Assembly: GCF_902459465.1 (NCBI RefSeq)
Contig: NW_022985707.1
Span: forward strand, 1-64,000
DNA length: 64,000 nt
From: Asterias rubens
Lineage: Eukaryota; Echinodermata; Asteroidea; Forcipulatida; Asteriidae
Reading direction: 5' to 3'
Part shown: piece by piece, positions 1 to 11,283 of the stretch
Layout: the number at the start of each line of letters is the position of its first letter
How positions within the stretch are numbered: the stretch's first letter is position 1
Program-made: the position numbers and the translations under genes
Notes under the pieces: generated by a model
What the model saw: the letters and a program-made list of their open reading frames with translations, nothing else
What the model was told of the DNA's origin: nothing
Databases searched by the model: none

Positions 1-288
1 CAATTTTGAACACGCAGCTTTGCGTTTTGCGCGAGAGCGGCGTGCAGCACGCGTACATCACAATTTTTAATTGTGTGTACAGCGCTGTCCTGGTACTTTC
101 CCCTGTTGGTTAAAACGCTTTATAATACCTTGTATATTATTGTAATTTCACAAAGTCGTTGTTGATTTGGTCGTAAGCAACGTGGCTGCGTAACCAACTG
201 TGTGTTTGATGAGCCTGCAAACCAAAATGCAATTTGCCCTTAAAGATGGCGTCTCTTGCAACTTTATCTCTAGTTTGAATGATGTTAC

Positions 289-687
289 CTGGGCCTGAAC
301 AAGGTGGCGTAAATTTCAGGCACCCGTCGGCCAGCTTCTCTCCACCTCTGTATACTATTAAACAAGCGTAGTTGTCGCCGGAACAGCCGTTCATTCTCCT
401 CAAAATAAAACTCGGTGTGAAGACCACCTCGTCACCCTGAGCCCTGTCGGCGAAGCTAAGTACGTTGTACCTCGCGACCAAATCTTCCCTGCCAGGGCTG
501 TCAGTGGCGCTTCCGTAGACGGACATTTTCCACTGGCCCGAATAAGCACCTGGTGTATACGCAGCTTCGAAACGGAACTGCACATTAATGTTGCTTTGAC
601 TGCCGCTGACCAATGTTGGAGTTGCAACGAAACCCCATGACGCTTTTCCCGTGCTTTGCGGGTTCTGTTCTTCTTCTCCTCCTCCTC
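289..687 (-). CDS. Domain exon of minus-strand gene 2 near the left edge
   Basis: Contains KASWGFVATPTLVSG, SGQWKMSVYGSATD, GC-x6-C around NYACLIVYRGGEK and CLKFTPPC. The 3' border is the donor CCAG|GTAACA after 289 (phase 1). The 5' border is uncertain because the start lies in a GAG/GAA run: any AG from 688 to 670 keeps phase 1, and TTTTTTTAAG at 688 has the best pyrimidine tract. The AG at 666-665 would give phase 0 and does not fit. The open frame continues past the donor to a stop at 137. Confidence 0.78.
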
Positions 688-3600
688 CTTAAAAAAACCC
701 AGACAAATACACTGAAATTACACTGAACGAAATCATTTGCACAACGAGTTGTCGCTGTCGTTGTCGTTGTCAGTGTCGTTGTCGCTGTCGTTGTCGTTGT
801 CAATTTCGTGGATGAAATCATTAAACAATTAAAAAAAAAAAAAAAAAAAAACTACTTTTTGAACCGAAAGTGTTGATGGTTTTTTGACCGAAAGGGTATT
901 TATGAATGAGAATCAAAGTGTGTTAAATCGCTTTTCAACTAGTGGTTTAAACCCACCGAGGCCTGGTTCTTGATAATTTACTTCGACTTCGTCTCGGTAA
1001 AATTATCAAGAACCAGGCCTCGTTGGGTTTAAACCACTAGTTGAATACCTCTTCACCACACATTGATTCCCTTAATTACCAATAGTGAAGCATTCGATTT
1101 CGCGCAAAATAGAATAGCTTGGTCGTTTGAAATTGGCTGCTGATTTTCCCGAAATTAACCAAAAAACCTACATTATTTCGTTCCCTCGAAATGCTACTTT
1201 ACTGGACCGAAATAAAACCTTATTTGGAACGCAATAATATTCCGAGGGGCGAAAAGTTATTTTGAGGAATACAGATAAAATATTTATATTATTTCGGGGA
1301 AACAAGTTCGTTCCCTCGAAGTAATGGACCCTTCCCATGAAATATGCTAATCACATTCACGCATGCGTACAGACCCTGTTGGTTGGCAAACGCCATAGAG
1401 TTGTGCACTAAGCAGACGCGCAATCGCGTCTGCGTCACGCACCCTATAGCTGTGTACAAAAGTACATACGCGCCATTAGCCGTACACAAACATTCCTGGT
1501 TCTTCATGGACGCGTTAAAAAGTCACGTGCTGGTTTTAACGCTCTGAAAATGAACATTGAAAACATTCCTTAAACACACGGTGGGCTATATGTTGTTTGA
1601 CAGGTTTGTCGCACAATTTTATAGAGTGACCCATATAGTTATGATAAATGACAACAAGCAAACTTCATAAACTCAACATAAGCACAAACGTATAAGTATA
1701 ACAGAGGCTAATCATTTATTTTTCACCGGTATAGTAGCATAATGTCACTTCAGTGTGCACACAGACCGCGCATAATTTGAAGCATACAGTTAAGAAAACA
1801 AAGCAAATGCGTATTATATAATCAGTTTGGAGAGTAATTATGCCTGCACTAAACGTTGCTCTAGAAATGGGTTCATGTGAACGAGTGTTAAAGTATTAAC
1901 TAAAGCAACAGTTTTGAATCCATTGAAGAGAGTCTGGTAACCTGACAACACCGTTACAGTTTATAATGTAAAACTATAAAGAGCTCGAGGTGCACTACAA
2001 TTTTCCGTAACCGGTTGTTTCGGTTTTTAAAGAACTTTTTAAATAACTAGTTTCACTTATCTTACAATTTAGTCATTTCTTTTTATGCGCAAGTTCATTA
2101 AAAAAAATGTAAAGATGCGAATCACAATAGTAAAAAGTACAGATGTTAACAATATTATCTAGAATATTTAAAATGTAACATGCACTGAACACTAATACCA
2201 AGAACAGAAGTTAAAAGCTATCAACATAAATTATACATCAGCCGGCCAAAATGTCATTAAAACTAACATTAAGCCTTGCCGAAATGTGTCTTGAGCAACG
2301 TTTTGAAGGTAAGCCCGTATCTAATTGGCGATCCTGATAACATGTTGGGGAGAATTCCAAAGTTATGGGGCAACACACTCAAAAGCGCGATCTGGAATGA
2401 TATTTATAACAATATTGTTTAAAAATAAATGGAGTTTCCCTTTACAAGCATAAGATAAACAATGTCGGTATCACTTGAGAGGAGTTGGACATTAAACAAC
2501 GACTTTTAATCACCACCACTACCTACTAAACCTGTTCAATACCGTGCATGCAATAAACCACTATATAGCCTATAGGAGTATTATTAGACCCAAAGTCCCA
2601 ATGAATATTATCATTAATACAGCATACGATGGAGGAAAGAAAAGAGTAAACCTGATAAACAGCCGAAATGAAGCTCATTCACATCAATGGTAATATTGCT
2701 AAAATTAAAAGGAAAAAGTAGGCCTACTTACCTACCTGTCAGCTTACAAGGGACTCAGTCTAGCCTGGGTCCCTTTCTCTTTTCTCTTTTCTCTGCTGCT
2801 GACTTATGGCTGCAGAGCAATTTGCAACCATCCTTTAGCCTTAAAAGGCATAGTTACATTAAATTACATGAATAATTCGGCTGGAGGAAAGTCTCGAAAT
2901 TAAACCAAAATGATGTTTTGCTATACTATAACACCACTTTAAACGCAAAACCGCGTTCGTCCGTCTAGTGCGCCTTCAATGTTTTGGTACCAGGTACCAG
3001 CACGTGACCGCTTGGTACATGGCTGCGCACATGCCAGAACCCGCGTATGTACGAGCGGCCGATCTAGTTATTTAATTCTATATATATCTATGGTACAAAA
3101 CAGCGCGATGTAGTCTGGTTCCCTGACCAAAGATTCCTTGACGTCTCTTGTTAAAAATCTTAGGTCAGGTATCACCCACGGTTAAATATAGAGCATGACG
3201 CAACTTGTCAGGGTCGGGGGTCATCTCCAGGGAAACCATGTCTGCACGTACTACTAGTTGCGATAACGTAGCCCTCCTCCCTACGGCCGCCAGGCCGGAG
3301 GGTTACGAGATTATTTTGATCGTCAATTAATGAGAATCTGGTTCAACACGTATAATTTCGACAGCTAGTCACCAGATTTTGCCCCATTTTTAACACTTTT
3401 AAAAATCATGAAATTTAATCCTCAATCAATGTCTAATGAACACTCAAGTCAAAACATCTTTGAAAAAATATTTTTGAAGAAAAAGGACAAAAACTTAACA
3501 GATCCCGGAGCGACTTCCCTGGTTTGTATATTTTGAACTTGTCGCATCGCTTTGCAAACGCTGTATTTAGGCACAACGCCTGCATTGTCAATAACTGGCA

Positions 3601-4151
3601 TAAAAACTCCTGGATCTACGGCCGACAGGACTGACATACGAGTCCGTACCGAACATCAACGATACTGTCCGAATGTTGACGACAACACGTTCGGAACATT
3701 TCGGATAACTTCGAAAGAGGAGGAATTCCTCCTTTTTGGTCACGTGATTTTGGGTGATACCGGACCCTAAATTCGACAGAGCCTAGTCGGAGATTTTTGG
3801 GTCTGGGAACCAGACTAAGCGCGATGTTCCCTCATTTTTCCAACCAAAACGTTAGTGTGCACGCGCTATGTGCAATTTACATATTTCATGGGAAGGGTCT
3901 ACTGGGCGGCTACGAACGCCTTCATTTGCTATTGAATTTACACATTGCATTACGTAATTTTCAGGGGCATTGGTTTTTGTACACAATTAATGGGTGCGTT
4001 CGTTTAGCTGCCCTGGTGTGTGGCGGGTTTTTTTCCAGGAGGAACGTGGGTAATTATCTGCACACGTTCGTCCTGGAAAGAAAAAACGACCACACGACGG
4101 GGTCGACCCAGGGAAGCTAAACGAACGCACCCACAGAGTGCGCAGTAAATG

Positions 4152-4203
<52 letters not shown>

Positions 4204-5500
4204 GACTTTTGTAAATAAACAAATGAGTTTTCAACAAGGACTTGACATATATTATAGTATGTCCTGATGATGTCGCACAACTGTTGAGCCCTACAACACA
4301 TGTAAAGCACCCCTCAAGAGTAAAATTGTAAATGTCCAATAAGTCGTACTTATTTGAAAGAATTCTCATTTAGCGAAATTTATTGCCTCCTTACGAAATT
4401 GAAAACAATTAAATCAGCAAAATCCAGCAGTCGAACCAGCTTTGCTAAATTAACGATGATTGTGTGTCACGAAAAAGAATGACGATTTTGCTAATCTTGA
4501 GAGAAACGGCTCCTCGGAAGTAACGTAGTTTTCGAGAAAGAAGTAATTTTCTATAAATATTTGAATTAATTTCGAGACCTCAGAATTAGATTTTGAGGTC
4601 CCGAAATCAAGCATCTGACAACTTCTTTGTTTTTTTCTTTACATTTTTATTTCGCAACTTCAACAACCAAAATTGAGTTCAAATTTTCACAGGTTTGTTA
4701 TTTTGTGCAGATTATGTTGAGATACACCAAGTGAGAAGACTGTTTTACAATTACCAAATATGTCCAATATATCTTTAAGACAATTGGAAATAGTTATAAA
4801 AATATTTCAGCATATGCTGACAACTTACCATTTATACAGTTTGGCGCCTTAGTCGGGAAACAGTGATTTATAACCACATCTTCGCCTCTTGTGACATAGA
4901 TACAGGCGTAGTTCTTTTCGTCCGGACAACCGCCAAAACCAGCCAGTACCGTCGTACCCTTGAAGTCGATATCCTTGGAAGAAGCCGTTTTGATCAGCTT
5001 AGCTTGAGGATTGTCGATGTTAACAGCCTCAGTGTTTGCGTAAGCAGATATCTTCCAGATATCTTTCGCATCGTTTTCAGACGCTGTTGCGTGAAACGAG
5101 TAAGTTACTGCATTTTTTGAGTCAATTGCAAGACCTTTTCCCCAACCCTGAACATAACCTGCGCCCAATGAGCCTGTGAAAGAAATGAGATATAAACAAA
5201 ATATATTCAAATGGCTGTTGGGAATACATTGCTTTCAAAATGTCGATGATTTTTGTTAACGAAAGAGCTGTATCCGGTGTTTTATTATTATTTGCCTTTG
5301 GCAGGAGTGAAACATTATTTTGACATAATCTTAATGATGCAAGCACCGCATGAGCTCTAGGGCACAGTTGGAAAGCCTTGACAAAAGGCTACATCGCCCC
5401 TAGAAACTAATGCATGTTCCGCGAGAGCACTACAGAATAACAAACCTTGTACACAGCCCAAGAGAGCGATCACTGCGAGGAGTAAAGTTGCGCTGCCCAT
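289..5500 (-). CDS. Minus-strand gene 2: secreted multidomain protein, continues past left edge
   Basis: Exons 5500-5446 (signal peptide), 5173-4829 and about 687-289 (one domain each), all joined in phase 1. It is a paralogue of minus-strand gene 1 by promoter, signal exon and domain sequence. The last visible donor CCCAG|GTAACA at 288 is phase 1, so at least one more exon lies beyond the window, or the frame reads through to a stop at 137. The domain at 5173-4829 is the most diverged copy, whereas the 687-289 copy resembles exons A and B of gene 1. Joining the 4829 donor to the exon near 687 across 4.1 kb is inference from phase only. Confidence 0.6.
721..815 (+). repeat. Imperfect GTTGTC/GCTGTC microsatellite
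   Basis: CGTTGTCGTTGTC-type hexamers with GCTGTC and AGTGTC variants, followed by an A-run at 831-851. It lies just upstream of the domain exon at 687-289, within the intron. Confidence 0.8.
938..1047. repeat. Near-perfect 44-bp inverted repeat
   Basis: Left arm CAACTAGTGGTTTAAACCC then GAGGCCTGGTTCTTGATAAT; the right arm is the complement (ATTATCAAGAACCAGGCCTC, GGGTTTAAACCACTAGTTG), with a loop of under 20 bases. A compact foldback element. Confidence 0.8.
1190..1330 (+). repeat. Dispersed AT-rich repeat, copy 2
   Basis: Same blocks as 18610-18745 (GGAACGCAATAATATTCCG, ACAAGTTCGTTCCCTC). No coding capacity. Confidence 0.5.
1340..3100. other. No gene seen
   Basis: AT-rich DNA in the long intron of minus-strand gene 2. 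Open frames here are short, have no family resemblance and lack splice signals. Confidence 0.6.
3100..3830. mobile_element. Foldback element with AGTCTGGTTCCC ends
   Basis: Left GCGATGTAGTCTGGTTCCC at about 3106, right GGGAACCAGACTAAGCGCG ending near 3823, plus inner GGTATCACCC and GGGTGATACC. About 720 bases with no coding frame; short open frames inside are not gene-like. Confidence 0.6.
3992..4132. mobile_element. Foldback MITE family 2 (GGGTGCGTTCG ends)
   Basis: Ends GGGTGCGTTCGTTTAGC and GCTAAACGAACGCACCC, nearly a perfect hairpin with CCAGGAGGAACGTG...ACGTTCGTCCTGG inside. Length 141. It sits next to a LINE tail. Confidence 0.75.
4141..4330 (-). pseudogene. LINE 3' tail with (TTA)n
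   Basis: On the minus strand VKSLLKTHLF is readable directly before AAGTCTTG and a run of TTA repeats (4200-4150). This matches the end of the LINE at 48631-49065. Only the last couple of hundred bases survive, inserted next to the foldback element at 3992-4132. Confidence 0.6.
4150..4200 (+). repeat. (TAA)n run at LINE 3' end
   Basis: About 16 TAA/ATA triplets forming the tail of the minus-strand LINE fragment. Confidence 0.85.
4500..4778 (+). mobile_element. MITE family 1, 5'-truncated copy
   Basis: Begins inside the element at GAGAAACGGCTCC and runs through the central hairpin to TACCAAATATGTCC and TTTAAG. It lies just downstream (3') of the diverged domain exon of minus-strand gene 2, in its intron. 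Confidence 0.65.
4829..5173 (-). CDS. Diverged domain exon of minus-strand gene 2 (phase 1-1)
   Basis: Acceptor TTTCTTTCACAG before 5173, donor ATG|GTAAGT after 4829; 345 bases. Reads GSLGAGYVQGWGKGLAIDS, then DIWKISAYANT, GGC-x7-C around NYACIYV, TRGEDVV and a closing HCFPTKAPNC (Cys-x7-Cys). It lacks the DGSG turn and is shorter than the other minus-strand copies. The signal peptide joins it in frame at Gly19. Confidence 0.82.
5446..5500 (-). CDS. Signal-peptide exon of minus-strand gene 2
   Basis: ATG at 5500-5498 encodes MGSATLLLAVIALLGCVQ plus one base, then donor G|GTTTGT. A longer open frame upstream has no ATG-led leader character, and this ATG matches the position of the start in gene 1 relative to the conserved promoter. 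Confidence 0.75.
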
Positions 5501-5970
5501 GTTGACAAGTTCGAATAACACTGAGACAAGAGCGATTTCTTTCTGCGTCTGTTCGGGGGTTGTTTGGTCGAGAGTGCTCAATCTTCAAAATCCTGCATTT
5601 TATATACTTATTGATACATACCCTAATCAATACAGGCCTGATGACAGCTGCCATTATTTTGTTTCACAATCTATTCAAATTACATCAATGTCCTTCGTAG
5701 ATGTCCGTGGCCCTATTTTTAAACTCAATAGATTTAATAACAACTCTAAAAATGGAACCGCCTCCTTAAAAGTGTCATTGGAATATCACCCTACCCTGGG
5801 AATTGTGGAGTTGAATTAACTTTATTATAAAAATTTCAAGAGTAATTCAAGAGTCTTTCGTTTTTCAAATCTATACAAAATAAAATGTATAAACTAATAA
5901 ATCCCCAGCTTCGTTCTTGTCACTTTCAAGGAAATTGATTGGTTGATATTTAAATGTTACTTGTCATGCT
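5498..5970 (-). promoter_or_regulatory. Duplicated promoter block of minus-strand gene 2
   Basis: TATATAAAA (5606-5598 on the minus strand) lies about 100 bases before the ATG, followed by TTGAGCACTCTCGAC and ACGCAGAAAG. The same elements in the same order occur before the signal exon at 20756. Similarity continues upstream through GTCATCAGGCC and TCAAGAGTCTTTCG blocks for about 470 bases. Confidence 0.65.
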
Positions 5971-6281
5971 GCAACGATTGGTATTACGTACAAGCTTGTA
6001 TACGCCTGCAACAGTGGACTTCTTATATCCCTTTTTTGTTCATATCTACAATTTTTTTTGCAAAAGCTCCCATGTTGCGTACATTGTTTTCCAATTGTGG
6101 AGCTTTTCCGAACCGTTGACTCTGTTTTCCTCTTAAGGTCCCCGGTTTGAATTTGTGTACCTATACTCAGGTTTACTTTGACTACATTACTTATAAATGC
6201 TCCCTAGGCGACTAGTGTCGAAGTATTAGTGTCGAACTAGTGTCGAAGCAATTATAATTTGACTGTTCTGTTGAGCTGCTA

Positions 6282-6636
6282 TTAAAGGCAGTGGACACTA
6301 TTGGTAATTACTCACAATTATTATTAGCATAAAACCCTACTTTGTAACGAGTAATGGGGAGATGTTGATAGTATAAAACATTGTGAGAAACTGGAAGTAA
6401 TTTTCCACGAATTCGATTTCGAGACCTCAGATTTAGAATTTGAGGTCTCGAAATCAAGCATCTGAAAGCACACAACTTCGTGTGACATAGGATTTTTTTC
6501 TTTCATAGTTATCTCGCAACTACGACGACCAATCGAGCTCAAATTTTAACAGGTTTATTATTTTATGCATATGTTGAGATAAACCAAGTGAGAAGACTGG
6601 TTTTTGACAGTTACCAATAGTGTCCAGTGTCTTTAA
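6282..6636 (+). mobile_element. TTAA-flanked foldback MITE (family 1)
   Basis: Bounded by TTAA on both sides, ends AGTGGACACTATTGG near the left and CCAATAGTGTCCAGTG near the right. The centre has an inverted repeat TTTCGAGACCTC...GAGGTCTCGAAA. It lies in the 5' flank of minus-strand gene 2 and is absent from the paralogous flank of gene 1. Confidence 0.8.
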
Positions 6637-6639
6637 CGC

Positions 6640-7295
6640 TTTTCAACTACCCGGTTAACTGCACCGACACAACTACTACAATCTCAAAAATTCGAGTATT
6701 TGCTGCGTACACTACATAATGTCGCTCAAACGAATACGTAGGCCTACTTCCAAAACATTTTGTTTGTTATGTGAAATTGTTTGTCCTTTTGACTCTTGTC
6801 CTTTCAAGTTGGACTGACACACCTCTTGGTGACAGTGCAGGCACTTTTGTCAGTCCTGGCAAACCTGGATTGTTGATGTCTTTCTGTTGTCCTCAGTCGT
6901 GAAGTACTTTTTTAATGATTTTCCATTCCAAGTATATGTTTATATATGTGAAATGGCCAAATAAATAAAAAATAATATTAATAAGCACTATCAGTGACCA
7001 GCAGGCAACACCATGATGAATAAGCAGTGAACGTTTTAACGTTGCCTGCGCGAACTCCAGTTACGCAAAGCGAAATACACTGAATGAACTTGCCTAAAAT
7101 ATTTTAGTTTGAAACCCATCCTAAAGTTGAGAGGAGTACACTTCATACCTTTGCAAGATTGGTTGCTTCTTCCAATGACAAAGAAAACAATATTTACATT
7201 TGGATAGAAGACTATCACAATTGACGAAGTGTTTAGGGATGTCAGTAACCAACAAGTTAAAAAAAAAGGACCGAGTACTGATCCTTGGGAAACAC
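6640..7295. other. Paralogous flank then unassigned DNA
   Basis: 6670-6735 resembles the flank of minus-strand gene 1 at 21295-21625 (ACTACTACAA, TTTGCTGCGT, ATGTCGCTCAAACGA). Beyond it nothing recognisable except a GGCCAAATAAATAAA that looks like a retroelement tail at about 6953. Confidence 0.5.
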
Positions 7296-7299
7296 CATA

Positions 7300-7450
7300 G
7301 GTATAAAACGTTTCCAGTTCGAATAGTTTCCTTCTAACAACAGCTGCGACTCAACGAAAACAAGTTTCCTTGCCGGCTCTGTTCAGAGCCCACACTCCCT
7401 TAAAAGAGATATTGTATTATGGTGGTACCCGCAAATTACTATTTAGTTAT
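7300..7450 (+). mobile_element. Twin-hairpin repeat, first hairpin degraded
   Basis: GGCTCTGTTCAGAGCC hairpin followed by TATGGTGGTACCCGCAAAT. The upstream hairpin is barely recognisable. Confidence 0.5.
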
Positions 7451-7744
7451 AGTTACTTCTTAAGTTTCCTTGGATGCCAAACTTACTTATGGATAACCGT
7501 TGAAAAGTGGATAGCCTTATGGATAGCCTTTGAAAAGTCGGTGTAGATGACTACAAACTAAACCTTCTCGTCCAGCCAACAATGAGACGTTATACAAATT
7601 CAAAACGAGGACTCTGTAACATAAGAAGACAATAGAGTCCGCGTTTCGGGAGAGGTCCAAAGTTGGAAAACGTGTACAAAACCAATGGGAGCTATAGCTG
7701 TTGGCAAAAAAATATTAACAAAAAAGGGGGGGGGGAATGAGGTC

Positions 7745-8170
7745 CGCAGTTCAAGGTGTATATAACAATATCGAAGTCCTATATAGCGCACGTATCTACC
7801 AAACAAGGTACTCAAGGCGCTGAGTATATACAAACTTTCAGAAAGATAGGTCATTGCAGTGATGAATTCTTAGACCCAACTATGTAGCACCTTATAAGGA
7901 TTTACAAGGTGCTATACGGCGCATTAAGCAGCCACAGCCAGGAACACCGGGGCGAACCCCTTCTCTTTTCGATAAGTGCACTGGGTTCTTTTACATGCAT
8001 TACACAAAACATGGGACCAACGGCTTCACGTCGCCCATCCGAAGGACGAAGCAATGGTAAGGTGTATTGTTTAAGGACACAGGTGCCACGGCAGGGGATT
8101 CGAACCCACACTTTGCTGATCAGAAATACCAGAGTTTGAATTCGGTGCTCTCTGATCGGCAACGATACTT
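7745..8170 (-). mobile_element. tRNA-headed SINE, same family, minus strand
   Basis: Inverted copy of the SINE at 20127-20550: GGATTCGAACCC (complement of box B) at about 8096-8107, the GGGGCGAACCCCTTCTC body block at 7950 and CTCAAGGCGCTGAGTATA near the tail at 7812. The body is collinear with the other copy. Confidence 0.75.
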
Positions 8171-8174
8171 CCAC

Positions 8175-9470
8175 AGGCTTGGGGTGCATGAGACAAAACC
8201 ACTCACCGGTTTCGGGAATTGATTCAAATTGAATTGAGTGTTGTTTTCGTTTTTCTATAGGGTAACCAAAAGTTAAAGAATGGTAATTTCTTGCATTTAT
8301 AACACGTCTACACCCCCTCGTCCCCTAATCTTCTCTCTTATGTGGGGTAAGCGGATAGCGGATTCTAGGTCGTGATGGTCATGTCCCAGATGTTTGTGGT
8401 CAATATTTGCAGTATTTTTAAACGTCAAAGGCAATGGTGTTATTATCTCCTCCACCCACCTCCCATTGACCTTGCAACAGCTGGCCACTGGGTAAAGAAT
8501 TCTGGTTGTTATGACTTTTCTCCTGTTGTTGTTTATATGTATGTTTGGCTTGTTTTGACTCTTATCCGAATAACACTATTGGTCGAAAACCAGTCTAGGT
8601 GAAAGGTGAAAATGGACAATGGTTGACCTAGGCCACTCTTAGGCGTGATCACCCTACAACTGTTAAACTGGACACCAACTTCCCCTAAACTGCTCAGACA
8701 CGTGAATAAATTATACCGCTGCTCAAATATTCAACGGGCAGTTTTTAAAACAAACAGAAAAACGAATCGATTCTATTGGGTTTATTTAACTCGAAAAAAT
8801 CATTCGATGATTCCACTGAAATCACAGATAGGCTAATACCCGGAGGTGTCAACTAAATAATATGTTGGTACAACTACACAACGAATGGTGTATAAATATA
8901 ACAATGGCATTGAACACAAAAATAAGTCATGGAAATTAAAGAGAACCCACGATTGATTTTTCTCTAATTTGGTTCTATTTTAACGTTTACTGTAAGGCTA
9001 TTGATTGCCGTGTGTATAATTCATCGACATAAATTATTTTTTGGGAGTAAAGCAGATAAAATGTTTTCTTTTTAATCGATCAAAAGCAAGTAAAATTGAA
9101 AACTGTATTTGAACACCAATGGTTATTTTGTTACCTTTGTGTGCCTACGCAATAATCCATAGCAACCACACAGGGACAGCTATTTTCAGAAAAACGAGCA
9201 CCGTAACTTTTTTTATTTTTGGAGGGGGGACCTATACGCTCCTGTAGGACTTAGTGAAACTGTTTCAATGATATGTTTTAACAATGTACAAATATAACAT
9301 GGTTTGAGGGTGACTAGTAGTCGATGTTAGCGTGCGCACTTGGTAACATTATCAAAATTAACACCTGGCACGTGATGATGAATGGACCAATTGGAACTCG
9401 ACTCTCGGTCATGAATATGTATGAGGTATAGTAATACAAATAAATCTCCTTAACAAATTTATCAAAGATT
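8175..9470. other. No gene seen
   Basis: No family domain, splice pair or repeat end that I can support on either strand. Confidence 0.6.
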
Positions 9471-9471
9471 T

Positions 9472-9780
9472 GTTAAGTGGCCGCCAAGCGGATAAGAGCA
9501 CCGAATGTTTAAGCTCTGGTGCTTCTGTTCAGCAGAGTGTGGGTTCGAATCCCAGGCGTGGCACTTGTGTCCCTGAGCAAGACACTCAACTATTATTGCT
9601 TCTCTCCACCCACGGGTAAATGGGTACCTGTGAGGGCAGAGATGGTTCTTGGTTCTTGTTATTGATTTAACCTAGTAGTGCATATTAATGTTGCACAAAC
9701 AGGCTGTATACTCCACGTGGAGCTAAGATGGTTTAAATAATAAGAAGACTTGTAATGCTCACATATCCACCCTGCTGGGT
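9472..9780 (+). mobile_element. tRNA-headed SINE, variant body
   Basis: The head AAGCGGATAAGAGCACCGAA and box B GGGTTCGAATCCC (9540-9552) match the other SINEs, but the body after GAGCAAGACACTCAA diverges (CACCCACGGGTAAATGGGTA). It abuts the LINE fragment on its right. This is not an intact tRNA gene because the anticodon arm does not fold cleanly and the 3' end runs on. Confidence 0.65.
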
Positions 9781-9839
9781 GTTCAAGGCGCAGTAAAACC
9801 AAAAACAAAACAAAAACAACTCACAACACAAAGACAAAC

Positions 9840-10440
9840 AGACACAACAAAATTAGTCATTGAAAACCTGTGACATAAGATAAGTTTTGAGAAGAGACTT
9901 GAATTTTGCGGTACAAAGACAAGATCGAAGATTAAGTGGTAGAGAGTTCCAGATGCGTGGCGCGGCTGAAGAAAAAGACATGTCAACCCATGAGTGTCGA
10001 GACTTGGGTTCAATGAGGAGAAGCATAGAACTTGATCGAAGATTCCTTGATGGAGTGTAAACTTGAAGCAGTTCAGAAATATATAGTGGGGAACCTTGCC
10101 ATTAAGAGCTTTGTGGACAATGAGCATCAGCTTGAAGATGATTCGTTGAGAGATAGGGAGCCAGTGTAGTTGTTTCAGAATGTGGGTGATAGAACAGGAT
10201 TTTCTAGACAGTGTCACAATGCGGGCAGCAGTATTTTGGAGCCGTTGAAGTCGGGAAATCTGGTTGTTAGGAAGACTGTAGAGAAGATCATTGCCGTTGT
10301 CAAGACGAGAAGTAACAAATGCGTGAATGACCTTTTTAGTGGCACTTTTGTCCAAGTACTTGCGAATCTTACCTATATTCCTGATGTGATATGATGATAA
10401 ACGAACAATGTTGTTGATGTGTGGAATAATTTAAGGAATG
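9840..10440 (-). pseudogene. CR1/L2-type LINE fragment, reverse transcriptase C-terminus
   Basis: Minus-strand frames read YHIRNIGKIRKYL, SRLDNGNDLLYSLP, ISRLQRLQNTAARIVT, LKQLHWLPISQRIIFKLML and, after a frame change, AAPRIWNSLPLNLR and KFKSLLKTYL with a stop. These are the thumb and C-terminal motifs of CR1/L2/Rex-type non-LTR reverse transcriptases. The 5' part of the element is missing and at least one frameshift separates the halves, so it is dead. Confidence 0.8.
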
Positions 10441-10723
10441 ATTTAAGGCCCAGTGACCAGGGGTAATAATCTTGTGGAGTCCTTTGGACGCATATTATGT
10501 GAAAAGCGCTATAAACAAAAATTTTATTGTATAATTATAGTATTATTATGGAATTATTGAAGCTGAGACCATTTGACATCACCGAGGGTCTATAATGTTA
10601 ACTGTTCCCCGATTATTAAGCAGTCACTGTTATTATATCGAATAACGACTCTTCTAATCAACAACACTCTGACTAGTCGGTGAAAGGTCGTCTGCGAAGA
10701 AAGGTTGCGTCGTGATACATATA

Positions 10724-10875
10724 GGGTGCGTTCGTTTAGCTTCCCCGGGTCGACCCCGGTGTGTGGCGTTTTGTTTTTCCAGGAAGAACGTGTGCAGATA
10801 ATTACCCACGTTCGTCCTGGAAAAAAAAACCGCCACACACCGGGGTCGACCCAGGGAAGCTAAACGAACGCACCC
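10724..10875. mobile_element. Foldback MITE family 2
   Basis: Same ends as the copy at 3992; arms include CCCGGGTCGACCCCGG and its complement, with CACGTTCGTCCTGG in the middle. It could form a stem of about 70 base pairs. Confidence 0.75.
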
Positions 10876-11283
10876 AATATTGCGATATTTTCAGAGCGGG
10901 CATAATCAATTGACTATGACCCGGGCATAGTCACTATGACGTCATCTTAATAGAATTTGATAGAGGAAGACATGCTCTATCAAGAGATTTTTATTTCATT
11001 GATTTTTGGAATGATACATTATTTCAAAAACTGGGTCAAAGGTCACGATTAAAGATTACAGTAACCTACATTTCAGGAATTTTATTTTTGACAAAAGAAC
11101 TGATTTGAGCATGCAATTTTCATCATTTTGATACCAAATTTGCATATATGTGATGAGAATTGACATGGTTATGACATATTTTTGCCAAAAAGGTGGTATT
11201 TTACCCTAAAAATTTCAGATTTTAGTGGTTTCTGCCCTGACCACATGGTAAGTCCGATCGGGCTAAAAATTGCTGTGCATTCA

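Noticed and set aside
665-666. AACAG as the acceptor of the left-edge domain exon
   Set aside because: It gives phase 0, whereas all other domain exons enter in phase 1; AGs at 688-670 fit.
3987-4369. Open frames of 107 and 121 codons on the minus strand
   Set aside because: They run through a (TAA)n tail and a foldback MITE; only a few residues are true LINE remnant.
9540-9552. Possible tRNA genes at the GGTTCGAATCC boxes (9.5, 8.1, 20.2 and 23.0 kb)
   Set aside because: The heads are followed by a shared non-tRNA body and lack a clean cloverleaf; they are SINEs or fragments.
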